This document shows, in pieces, positions 1-11,072 of a DNA stretch of 64,000 bases; within the stretch, counting starts at the first letter, position 1, and each line of letters starts with the position of its first letter. Where the stretch lies: assembly GCF_000213175.1 (NCBI RefSeq), contig NW_009799104.1, positions 3,791,128-3,855,127 of the forward strand. Reading direction: 5' to 3'. The notes under the pieces were generated by a model. The model worked only from the letters and a program-made list of their open reading frames with translations, ran no database searches and was not told the origin of the DNA. The position numbers were made by a program, and so were the translations under genes. This stretch comes from Neurospora tetrasperma FGSC 2508 (taxonomy: Eukaryota; Ascomycota; Sordariomycetes; Sordariales; Sordariaceae).

Positions 1-2251
1 GGCAGTTGACGCTCGTGTGAATAGGAATCATCATGCAGAAGGTGAGCATGGAGCAAGTAAAGGTGCGCGAGTCATTGTCGGGCGACTTGCACGGCACCTG
101 GGAGACTTTGGCCACCAGCGTTGCCTCATCGAACAGCGTGTCGTCGACAAGTGATCGGAGATCCTTGATGGCGTCGTACAGGATGCGAGCAATCTTGGCG
201 TCTTGCTGGGGAATCTCCTCGCTGTGCCGGTACCGTTTAAGGAAGTAGGACATGGACATTCCGTCGTGGCGGCGGAGGAAGGCGAGGTCGGAGGAGTCGA
301 GTCGTTCGATGGGCAGCTTGACACTGGGGAGCAAACCGCGCGCTTCTTTGCGGACCATGACATCGAATTGTTGGATGTCCACTCGTGCCCGGATGGCAAA
401 GAGACCAACGTGTACGCCCGGATCCAGCATCGCGTCTTGCGTGTATCGTTCCATCGACCTCAACTTCTCTTCCAACTTGCCCGTCCGAATCTGCATGCTG
501 TTGTTCATGATCCTGCAGACCTGGTGCAGGTCCGCAAAAAGGTGTCCCGAAGCCTCGAGCTTGTCGATCGCATGAGTTCCCTGCACCCTCTTAACCAAGA
601 ACATCAACGAACCATGTCCCTGATCGCCCGTCTGGATCATTCCCTTCTCTGCCAGCTCCTCCAAGATCGTCTTCTGCGACATCTCCGCCGCCGAAGTCGA
701 AGTCGATCCCTTCCTCTTATCAAATCCACCACTGGCGTTCGAGTCCGGACCATGCACTCCACTCGTCATCCCACCTCCTGTTGTCAGAATCTCATCCCAC
801 AAAACGCCCGCTTCGTCCAGCGTCATGTTCATTTTCGTCGAGAGGTCGACGGTCGCCAAGCAGAACATTTCCCGGAAGACCACGTCGTAGTCCTCGATGA
901 TTTTCCCTTCTTCGTCGATAAACTCGATGCCCATGCGTGCTTTGTGCGAGTACGAGGTGGGACTGTGCGGAAGCGAGGCCAGGTGCAGCTCCATCTTGTC
1001 GGCAATTTTGGAGATGAGGTACCAGTCGCGCGAGGCTTGGTAGATCCAGTGGAAGAGGGGGTGGCCGGTTGAGAAGACGTCGTGTTGGGTCTATTTTTGT
1101 CATGTATGTTAGCGTGAAACGAGGGTGGGAAAGAGTAAAAGGGGTGTTTGTGTATAACCTTTTGGAGGAAAGTGGTGGTGATCTCCTCGCTGGGGAGGTT
1201 ACCATCCGGAGTGACGAGGATTCGGCCATGGTCATCGAATATGGCAGCGGCGAGTGTGATCTTTTGCGCTTTGCTGGCATAGACTTTGCGAACCCTGCTC
1301 GAGTGGAAGGCCACGCCTGCCATGACCAAACACGAAGAGATGGCCTGTTGCCGTTAGCTCTTTTTTCCTTCTTTCTTCCCTCCTGCACACCAGATGCTTC
1401 ATGTTGATGTTCCCCAAGACGACTCACCAAAAAAGGCACCACGATAATCGTAGCATTATGCGCCATCATACTCCTCACACTCTCCAAATTCTGCAACCTG
1501 TACCTCGTTCCCACCGCCGCACACCAATGCATGCCACTCACGCTGCCTGACAAAATCACCGCGCACCCCAATCGCTTCCACCAGCTATTCGTCCACTGCG
1601 CCTTGAACACAAAAAACAGCGTCAACGCCGCCGTGCTCGCAAACACGGCAATCACCGCCGCGCCCACCACGTACCCCGTGCCATAGCTGCATTTGTAGTT
1701 GCGAATGGCTGCCGAACCGAGGTAGTGCATGCCACATGTTGCGATGCCTGATAGCGCACCGCACAAGAGGATGCGCCACCAGGTGATGATGGTGGTGTTG
1801 GCGGTGATGAGAAAAGCAGACAGCAAGACGATGATGGGCACAAAGAAGGAGGCGGCGGTGAGGTCGGCGCGGTAAGCGATTTGGAGAGCGACTTCGCCGT
1901 GGTGGAGGATGATGGCTCGGTTGCCAATGTAGTGCTGTCAACCCGTTGCATCAAAAGGGGTTAGTGAGGAGGTCGTACTGTATTGGATATGGTAGAATGA
2001 AGGGATAAACTTACCATACACCAGATACTAACACCACCCAACGAAATCGCCGCTCCTATCAGAAGCAAATGATTGTAAAGGCCCTTGCGTGACGTCCTCC
2101 TGTTCATCAACTCCAGCGTCGATATCGCTCCGCACAGACTGATGATGTAGCTGAGTATGATGATGCCCGGCGACAAGTGGAATGGGACGACCTGGCCTAG
2201 GTACGACTTGGCCAGTTCCGACGGATCTTCCCCATAATGTGTCTCGTTCAT
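1..2251 (-). CDS. MHYT-domain membrane sensor protein, 3' end outside window
   Basis: Four exons fit in frame: 2251-2015, 1934-1428, 1344-1159 and 1090 to the window edge, all in phase 0. They give about 673 residues so far, and no stop is reached. The N-terminal ~270 residues hold several hydrophobic membrane segments and three M-H-Y/W motifs (WCMHYIG, which spans the first exon junction, CGMHYLG and SGMHWCA). These are the signature of the MHYT sensor domain, in bacteria proposed to bind a metal and sense O2, CO or NO. A PAS-like stretch follows in exon 3 (IFDDHGRILV). Exon 4 is a soluble region that I cannot assign. The protein is probably in a membrane, with the sensor in the bilayer and the rest cytosolic. 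The donor of intron 3 is GTTATA, weaker than its neighbours. Family is clear from the motifs; ligand and signalling output are unknown. Confidence 0.85.
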
Positions 2252-5200
2252 GTTTGTTGTGTTTCAAGTTGCGTTCGTTCCTTATATGCGTGTTTCGTTT
2301 TGATCAACACCTATGTTGCAGTGCCTTGAGTACCTCGATGTACAAGGATTGTAAAGGTGGTTGATGATGAAAATAATGAACGATGGACCATTACATGTAG
2401 ATACCTTATTGTTGACAAAGAGATCCGCGTCTATATCGCGTGGTAGCGTGGTATGGTACGGTAGTAAATTTGTTACTACCACTAATGAAGTTTGGAGGTA
2501 GGTAGTATTGGCTTGCTTGTGGTGGTAAAGTCGAAGTCGTAGGTGTTGTTGTCGTCGTGGATCCAACATGCCCAAAGGCAATTATCAAGGGGCGTTTACG
2601 CCGTCATTGGTTGGAGTGGTCCCGTAGATGTGAGACAGCAAGATGGAAGAAAAGCAACGAGTGGTGTATGGTGAGTACCAGATTGCCTGTGGGGTATTGT
2701 TCGGGTATGCGGTAGTGTATGGTCGACGTCAGTGAAAGGAATGAGTGTCGATCAGTTCGTTCAGTCGCAGAGATAGATGTCTAGAAACAACCGCAAGGAA
2801 ACTTTTTACGATAAACAGCAAGCAACAAACTAGACCGTTCGGAAACGAAACAAAAAAGCAGGCCAGCGTGTTCGATATATCATTTCTGTCAAAGTCTCCC
2901 CTTGCATGAAATAGATAGCGTCAAGCCAGTTGGCCTAGAAGTACCCAAAGCCGGGCCCATCCCAGTTTTCATCACTGCACTAGTGTAAAGTTGACAACGA
3001 CCCAACCTTGTATGTGTGTAGGGCACAGGGGTCTTTCGATTCGCGTGTGGCCAACCTAGTGGGAAAGGGGTTTGTTTTTCTTTTTCCTTAGGGGGATAGT
3101 CTTGCGAGAAGTGTGCCTCGGCCGTCTGGGAACTTTTGGCCATGGCTACGAGATGTGAAAAGACCAAATTATCTGACAGATTCACACCAGAGGCTTTCAC
3201 TAGTGCGGCTGAATGCGGCTCTCTCGAGGATTCAAAGCCAAGGAGGCGTGATTAGTCGAAAACATGGAAGCCATATCGAGGAGTAGGTGGCCGCTAACCA
3301 AGCCCGTGTTTCACTTGGAGACAGAAAAAAGCTCGTGAGAACTTTCCCAATGTGATTGTATGCACGGACACCCCTTTGTTCCTCAATTTACCTACCTAGG
3401 TTCTTGGACCTGTTTCTCTGATTTGTTTACTCCCCCAAGGCATGGAACCAGTGCTGTCGTTTTTAGTGTGTGATTCGTTAGCCATTCATCTTGTCCAATC
3501 GGCCACGATCGGCTCTTTCGGCTCGCGTATCGGTACAATCCGTGTTCTTTGGGTTATAGCCCGTCCTCCTTGCTGTTAATTGGAACTCGAGGGTTCGAGC
3601 TGAGACCATCAATCCGCCAAATGTCTGAAGCCTTGATCCCAAGGTTGTCCAGGACTCCGCCTGCTTTTGGCATCTTGGCAGCTGAATGACCGGGACAGGG
3701 TATGTTTCTGGGGAACAGTGTGTGTGTGTACACCACACACTAAGACACCATTCTCTTGGCGACTTGGTCTCGTTTTCGGATCCTCATTTGCTCTGAAAGA
3801 GGGCTTGTAATTCTATTCGTTCGGCCCTCTCACCGTAGTCGTCGTCTCCGGTCTTCTCCACGATATTCCCCTCGGCTGCGGTGTCCGCTGGGATATTTGA
3901 TGCAAGCTTGGATAAGGGGTTGACTTTTTCATCGATTCTATCGATTCTAGCGCCAGTGGATCGTCTTCAAACAACCGATTGCAGAGCATTGGCCACGACT
4001 GGGTCCGATTGTTCTGGGCGTGCTCCATCCGAATCGGAACCCCGGCGCCGGCATGGCGAAGGCTCGGCGAATGGTGAGTGATTTTTACCTTTTCTGGGGG
4101 GCAGCGACCAGCTCGGCGGCGCTTTGACTTTGCCAAAGGAACCGAAGTTCCTCCAAGCCCCCAGGAAAATCTGTTGATCCATCCAATCTGATCTCGGCTT
4201 CGGCAGAAAAACCGACCATCGAAGGCTGTGTGGAACCTTTTCGGATCCTCTGCGGCACCTACCAAGACTTTTAGGGTCTTTCTTAGTTACATCCCAGATC
4301 TTGGACGAGTGTCGATCGAAATCAAATGTCTGAAACGATGACGAACCCCAGACTCGACTCCAGAATGATCTTCCAGTGCAATCATCCCCAAGAGAAATAT
4401 GTACTTGAATGCTTCGGTCGCGAGGTCCTTGAACCGGCATGGCTTCCTTCTCATCCAAAAAGCCATCCAGGTCCATCATCAGGAAGGATAGTATAGGGCG
4501 CTGGGAAGGCGCTGGGGAAGCGCGTTAGCTGGGACATAGATGGAGCTAGTGTAGTACAATGGGAGGCCTAGACCAGACATGGCGCATTGTCCCAAGGGAA
4601 AAGCAATGGGCCCTGCATCTCGCCTGAGACACCTGCATGACATTCAGTTGGTGATCGGCGATTCGGTAGTCATGGGTCTGAACCTTGTTTTGGGGTATCT
4701 TGGTACACTAAAGGGTTGTGCACCGAATATGAGAGTGGAGGTGTCCAGTGCTTTTGTTCATGTATCTTGAGGATCTCGTGAAAAACGAGGCGTGCGGAGA
4801 GGCGAGCGAGAGGGGTCCTGGTGAGTTTTTATCAGCATCACGGAAGTGGCAAATGGAAGAAAGGAACCAAGGACTCGAAGACGGGAGATAGACATGAGGG
4901 GAAGAGAGGACCGGTCATTTTTTTGGTCTTTTTTTTTTTCTCTTCTTTTTCTTTTCAGCAGCGACGGGGGTCTGGATGCAACAATCCCTTGCATCTCGCA
5001 GTCCGGAATCTGAAATCTGAGAATAAATATCCGATATCTGCTCGCACCTGAAAGCCACAAATACTCCTTTGGGGGATGACTGCACAAGCAACGTGCAATG
5101 CCAACGTTGCACGACTGAGCAGCATGCACATTGGCAAAGTGCCTCTAAGTCCTTTCCCGTCTTGCTGCATACCTATGACCTGGACACTTGAGGGGACTGC

Positions 5201-6428
5201 CAAATCTCAGTACCTCTATGCAATAAGTGGCACATACATATGAAGGATGGGAATCTGGCTTTTGGCGGCAGACGGGAGAATCTGAGACTGCATCTGGGAA
5301 TGCGGTTAGAGGGCACCTTTTGGTGCCAGGTGTAGTTGCGAGAATGGGATATGCAGTTTCAGGGGGATTCACCGTACCGCCCATCACACCTGCACAGCTG
5401 AGATGGATACCTCTTGCTGTACGTACCTACATTAACTCCTTACCTTAGAGATTCCTTAACATCCAACTGCATATCACCTTTGTGCCCAGCAACTCAAGTC
5501 AAGGCACACCGCACCGAAAACACTCGGCGAGTTCGGTGACCCTTCATCAGTTTTCGTTTCTTCTTCAAAGGCCAAGAGTATTACCAACAAGCGTATCCCT
5601 TGTTACACCTAGCCATCATCCACACGTGCCAAATGGCACTAGGACCTGCGGACTTGACCGATGGCAAAACACCCAGGATCAACATCCATCGACGACCGAA
5701 GTCGTTCGGACAGAAAACTTCAAGGATGGGTCCTGCACCAAACTCTTGTCGTTTCCCTACGTGACCTTCCAGATGATTTCTTTGACTCCATCCGCGTTGA
5801 AGTCCACATGGTCAGCCTGCGGGCGAGGGAAGTGATGATGACGGGACGTTCGGCTGCGATTCCGGTGGTCTTGGTGTTGGTGTTCGAGTTGTTGTTGTTG
5901 TTCGACGAATAGCACTCGGTGTCATAATTCATATCTCCTTTTCGCTCCTGCAGTTCTCCGTTCTCCCGTCATCTTGTTGCATACCTAGGTACCTACCTCG
6001 ATCCTGCAAGTACCTCAAGTGAGTTCCGCCCGCCTGTGTATCAGAGGTATGTTTTGCAGCTTCCATGCTGAGGGACAATGCATCTATCCCATGCCCGATC
6101 ACTTCAAAGGTCGAGAAATCCGAAAATCAATCCGAAGTAACATAAGCGCTTTGATTATATTGAATGTCGGCGAGGTGTACTGTTGTTGCCGTCGCTGGTA
6201 TCAAACATTTGCCGTTGCTCGTTTCCTTTTCACGTCCCAACTCCAACTCCCTACCCCCCCTTCTACTGCAGTCTTGTCCGTTCCCCATGCGGTTCCCAGA
6301 CCGTTTCCATGCAATCTCAGCGCCGTAATCCACGGTCCTCACCCGGTCCCTCATTTCACCTCATCCGAAATTCAATGCGCGCGGAGCCCGGACCTTGAGT
6401 ACATATAGGTGATCTGGGCCGCTCGGCC
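2252..6428. other. intergenic stretch, no gene seen
   Basis: This 4.2 kb separates the start of the MHYT gene from the 3' end of the serine hydrolase. Open frames here are short, overlap on both strands, lack splice-joined continuations and do not show the C-ending codon bias of the real genes. It holds simple sequence such as a T-rich run near 4919-4952 and a palindromic TACCTAGGTACCT tract near 5982. The first part probably contains the promoter and leader of the MHYT gene. Confidence 0.5.
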
Positions 6429-7825
6429 CTAGACGTCCGCCCCCTTCAGCATAGCTTCTGCAAGTTAGTAGCCTCCCACGTGACACAAGACACCGAGAAA
6501 AACAAACTTACCAGCCGTAAAGTCCACTTCCGCCGGCGTGATGCTTCCGCTCGTTGTCGGGCCCGAACTGCTGCGTCCCTGCGTCGACGTAGTAGAAAGG
6601 TGCGAGTATCCGCGCTGGTGCATTTCCGGTCGCACTACTCCCACTCCCTGACCGCCCTCGGCCGCAGCAGCCACCCTCCGCTTGTTCTTCTTCGCCTCCT
6701 TTTCCTCCCTCTTCTTTTCCTTCCTGCTGAAGTGTGCCGCTCTTTTGATTTGGTCTTCGACTTTCGGGATGAGATTGCTGAGGACGGTTCCGAGGCGGGC
6801 CACGTTCTCAGCGTCACGAGGCACAATGTGGCCGAGTCCGTGATCGTACATGACTGCGCTGCTTGGCTCGCAGACGTTGAACAAGGCGACTGCCGAGGTC
6901 AGGAAGGCGTCGTCGCAGCCAAAGATGTGAAGGGTCGGGATGTCGATGCACGTGCCGACTTCGTCGTATAGTTGCGCCGTGATGCGCTTGTCCCCTTCGA
7001 ACTTGAGGGGCGGTGCGCCTGCGATGAAGATGGCGAACTATAGTTGTTGTACATCCCAGTGTCCCAAGTCAGCGTCTCGGTACTATAGGAGATAAGCTCC
7101 ATTTAAACGAGGGAAGGTATGCGAATCACGAACCTTGATTCTTCGCTCCCTCCCCTTCTCTCGCGCGCACCGCTCCACCTCCTCCACAATCGTGCTCGCC
7201 GCCACCATCGCGCCCTCGCTGTAGCCAAGGATGGCATCGATCTCCGGGTCTTCATCGATGGTCTTGAACACGCCATTCAGAGCGTGGCGCCAGGCCTCTT
7301 GGTGCCAGTCCTCCTCGACCGTCGCGCCCTGCAGCTGGCGCATGGTGTCTTCGGGGTTCAGGCCGCGCGGTACGTGGCGCAGCCGGCGCAGAGTCTCAAA
7401 GGCATCGCCTTGGGAGACGTCGAGAAACCGGTAGAGAGGGGGTTTGCCAAAGTAGTCTTCCCAACCGGGGGGCGCGGCGACTTCGTGCGTGCCTTGCGAG
7501 TAGGCGAACGAGCCGAGACCACGGCGTTTGAATTCTTTCGCGAGAGGACCGAATTGGACTTCGAAGTTCTGTAAAGCGGGTCAGAGCTGTCAGTCATTGA
7601 TGTCTTGGATGCAAGTACAGTTTGACTACGCTGGGGGGGGAGGGGGGGGTGCAGTTGGACAACATCTCTTGTTGTATATGTCAAACAAGGGATTATACAG
7701 TTCCAGTGAACTTTACTGCAAGATTTGAAGAAAGGGGAGAAAAACAAAAGAAAGAAAAACAGGAGATCAGGGGGTTTACAAACCTGTGCACTGCCGTAGG
7801 CACCAGGGAGGCAAAGAAACTTCAT
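6429..7825 (-). CDS. FSH1-family serine hydrolase (alpha/beta hydrolase)
   Basis: Four exons: 7825-7784, 7568-7134, 7037-6512 and 6457-6429, coding for 343 residues. The start MKFLCLPGAYGSA is the typical FSH1 beginning. The nucleophile elbow GYSEG places the catalytic Ser at about residue 131; a later CDDAF segment and GLGHIVP supply the likely Asp and His. The C-terminus is a Lys/Arg-rich tail after the catalytic domain. The last exon is only 29 nt, but a GTAAGT donor and a CTACTAACTTGCAG branch/acceptor support it. Without that splice the frame ends at 6465 with a different tail. FSH1-type hydrolases include LovG, which releases polyketides from synthases lacking a thioesterase. This gene is divergent from such a synthase, 3.2 kb away, so that role is a reasonable inference but not shown. 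Confidence 0.88.
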
Positions 7826-10800
7826 CTTGACTTGCTTGTATCGTAAAAGTCTTTTTCCCTCTCGTCTTTCGAGACCCAATGTCGTTCAAACTCGTCGGCA
7901 CAAGAACAAAGTGAAGTGAAGTTTTTGAGAGGATGGATGGAATCGACTTAACACCATTTCCCATCCACTGTCGCGGTCGACCGTGCCGTTATTATGCCCT
8001 TCCCTTCCTGGCGATGTTCCAGGCGTGGTGGCGACTTCCTTCGTTGGTAAGGTACGGGGACTTGGGCGACTATCACGCGACGAGGATCTCTCAATTGTGG
8101 GTTCCGCGTGACCATTCTGTACTTTGGGCGTTAGCTCTTTCTTAGATGAGATTATGGACGTTTGCTGAGACGCTACTGCGATTTTCAGCCCATACTGGGC
8201 CACGACGAAGGCCCATCCCCCAGATATATCTTACCTTAGTCTTGAGAAGTTGGGACTAGGAACTGCGGGGTTCATGCCATCAGTGATAAAAAATGAGGGG
8301 GTTGAGCATGCCTGGCGTGTCAGGAGCAGTGGATGGTGTTGACGCACCGCAGCATGCCTGCCATTCAGGTGAGTTCCATTAGCGCCATGCGTCTACCACC
8401 CTTCTCATCAGTACCTCGACATAGATTTCTAGTCTGGCCATTGCTTTTGACTCAGAGGTAGCCTCCTTGATTCGCGTCATAAGTTGGGAAAATATGGATG
8501 TTTTTTGTCGACAGCATACTTGCTGGCGGGAAGATGTAGGGTGCTTGTCAAAACCTCTTTTTTCGAGTTTTTTTTTTTTTTTTCTTTTCTTTTTTTCTTG
8601 TTCTCCTCTTCTTGAGAAGCGCATGGCTACCCTAGGTGGCGAACATTGCGCTACAGTAGGTAAATTGGAGATATTCGGCTTAAACTTCTCCCCTTTTCCT
8701 TCCCCTCAGTGTCCTCTCTCTCCCCTCCATACTCTCTTTGGCTGAGTCCATGTGTGCCCTGTTGTGAAACACCTGAGAGGCAGGGCTGGAGCTTTGTTAT
8801 TGGGTTGAGGCGTCGAATGTTCGTTGTACTTCGAGATGGTGTACGAGTGTTACGCCGAGAATGGTTTCTTTTTCTATTTGTCGGCGTTGAGGAGGAAGAG
8901 GCTGGAGGTGATGGCTGTGTGAACCGAGACCATGTGGCTGGCACACCAGCCTTTCGGTGTTGGATACTGTACGAAATGGATATGATGTGGTTGTCGGAAT
9001 ACGTTGGACGAGTTACGGTTTGCGACTGGATCGCTGTCGGTGCCGCACGAGACAGTGTGACTGCTAAAGCTTTCTATCACACATTTGATGGGCTTGGGGG
9101 TGCCCTCAGTGCCCTCCTCCTTCCCTCCTCTCGCTACTAGCATCGAGCCACTCTCGTTGGCTGAGCCTGTGTGGTTCTCTGTTCATGGGAAACAACACCC
9201 AAGAGGTAGAGCTGGACTTTCGTCGGATTCGGGCCTCGGGTTCGGGTTCTCCTTTCCGAAATCGTTTTACGCGTGTAGTGTACGCGTCGTGGGGTGTGTG
9301 TTCCTATTCCTGTTTGCGAGTATGCACCGGTCGGCACGATGATGCCTCAGGAGCATTGCTTCGTGCGGGACGTCCGGGAAAGCAGAGAACAGGCCACACA
9401 AGCATAGAAGATAGAAAAACAGCCCAACGGAGTTAGATGGGCTGTAGTCCGTGCGGGCTTCTCCAGCCTCGGTTGTGGTTGAGGAGGAGTTAGAGAGCAA
9501 GCGTGTTCACATGTCGATACCTCTATAGCCTCTTGTGGTTGGGGTCCATATTTGTCAGGCCGGCAAGCAGCGTTAAAGTGCTTGTCCAACAACCACACCG
9601 CCAGTCATTGACGGCTGCTAAGAAATTGTTAGACTGAAGCCTGTTTTAGGCACCATCCCCAACTCAAATTGCTCGAAGTTATGGGTCTGGACGTGCAGCC
9701 CGGCACGAGCTGAGCAATAAGGCTTGCTTGATCATACTAAAATAAGCTCCCATGAGTCGAGCTTGGCACACCCATGCGCAAATGCTCGAAAGCTGGGCGG
9801 TGAATGCAAGAGAGATGGTTCGAGGTCGTCGTCTTCATGTTGAATCAGTCGTTGGTGGGGAGAGTGAGCTGGTCAGGGCCACGGGGTTATGTATGGAGTT
9901 AGACGCAGTCGTCGAAGCAGAAACCGAAAGGTTTCGGAAGCCTCTTTGTGCTGGGAAGAGATCATGCTGACTTCCTTCGAATCACGCGAAGCTTTTCTTC
10001 GAGCGCCTGTAAGGGTTACGGGCGGTAGGTCGATTGTAGGATCGATTGGTCCCGGAGTCTGGGGCACGGACGATCGCGTCAGGTTGGGTTGTCGGCTGGA
10101 GAGACTGCATTTTGCATAAGAAGGCGACATAGCCATCCAGCCATACCTACCTCTGCATAGTAAGGTTGTTTGTGTCCAGCCACAGAGAGGTTTCTTCACT
10201 ACAGCGACGTAGTTATCTCCAGATATCTGCAAGCGGCTATGGAGTGATACCGGGCGAAAGCGTGATGCCCTGTCACTCTCTCACATGTTGTCCTCTAACC
10301 TCGCTGAGGCTGTGTCCGTGACTGTCAGCTGTAAGAACAGACCCTCATAAGACTAAATACTCACCTCAATTCTTCTCGTAAGCTAGCCCATGCCTCATTG
10401 ACGAGGAGACCACCAAATTAACCGACATCTCGCCCAAGCCGCCATCACATTTCCAGCAGTCAATCTTCGTCGTTGATGGTTGTCGCTCTCTTTGGTCCTC
10501 GTTAAAGGCTTTCCTCTCACTCCACCTCACCTCGTCTCTCATCACCTCTTTTCAGTCCCTCTGATTCTTCACTCTCACTTTCTCTCTTAATTTCACTCTT
10601 TCCGACATCTGGCAGCTGTGACGTGGACTGACCAAGAAGCGTCAAATGGACTGCTCACTACCCGTTACCCAGCAACGATAGTGACTTCCATCTGAACTCG
10701 GGGTGACTGACAACCTTTCAAGTGGAAGAGCGCCTGCTGGTGCATGGTCTACAAACCGGCAGGAAGACACCAAGCTGGCACCGGGAGACGCGGTACCTTC

Positions 10801-11072
10801 CACATTCACTTTCACTTCCGATTCTTGGACCAACCCTTCCACCTTCCCCCCTCCTTCTCGCTCTCACTCGTGCCATCATCCATCTCCCCCCGTCCGTCAC
10901 CATCCTACTTCCACACGGGCTATCCAAAACATCAACCTTCTACCAGCAATACCGGCTTGACGACTATATTAAGACAACTTCTCTCTCGCCAATTACCTTG
11001 GTCTTTTGCCCACGAAGCCTTCTTTGACTCATTCCGAGCGACTTATTATAACACACCAGAGAACCGATCAAA
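7826..11072. other. divergent intergenic region between hydrolase and polyketide synthase
   Basis: 3.2 kb without a convincing gene. It contains a T-rich run around 8567-8600 and two diverged copies of a segment (about 8700-8880 and 9110-9330). The last 600 bases before the synthase start are CT-rich, as is common upstream of fungal start codons, with a TATA-like TATATT at 10965-10970, about 105 bases before the ATG. Control elements for both divergent genes would lie here. Confidence 0.45.

Noticed and set aside
203-1072. Plus-strand 289-codon open frame
   Set aside because: It lies antisense to the last visible exon of the MHYT gene, whose splice sites and protein motifs are convincing; it is a mirror of C-biased codons.
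3813-4479. Minus-strand open frames of 150 and 170 codons
   Set aside because: They overlap each other in different frames, have no recognisable domain, no supported splice joins and no C-ending codon bias.
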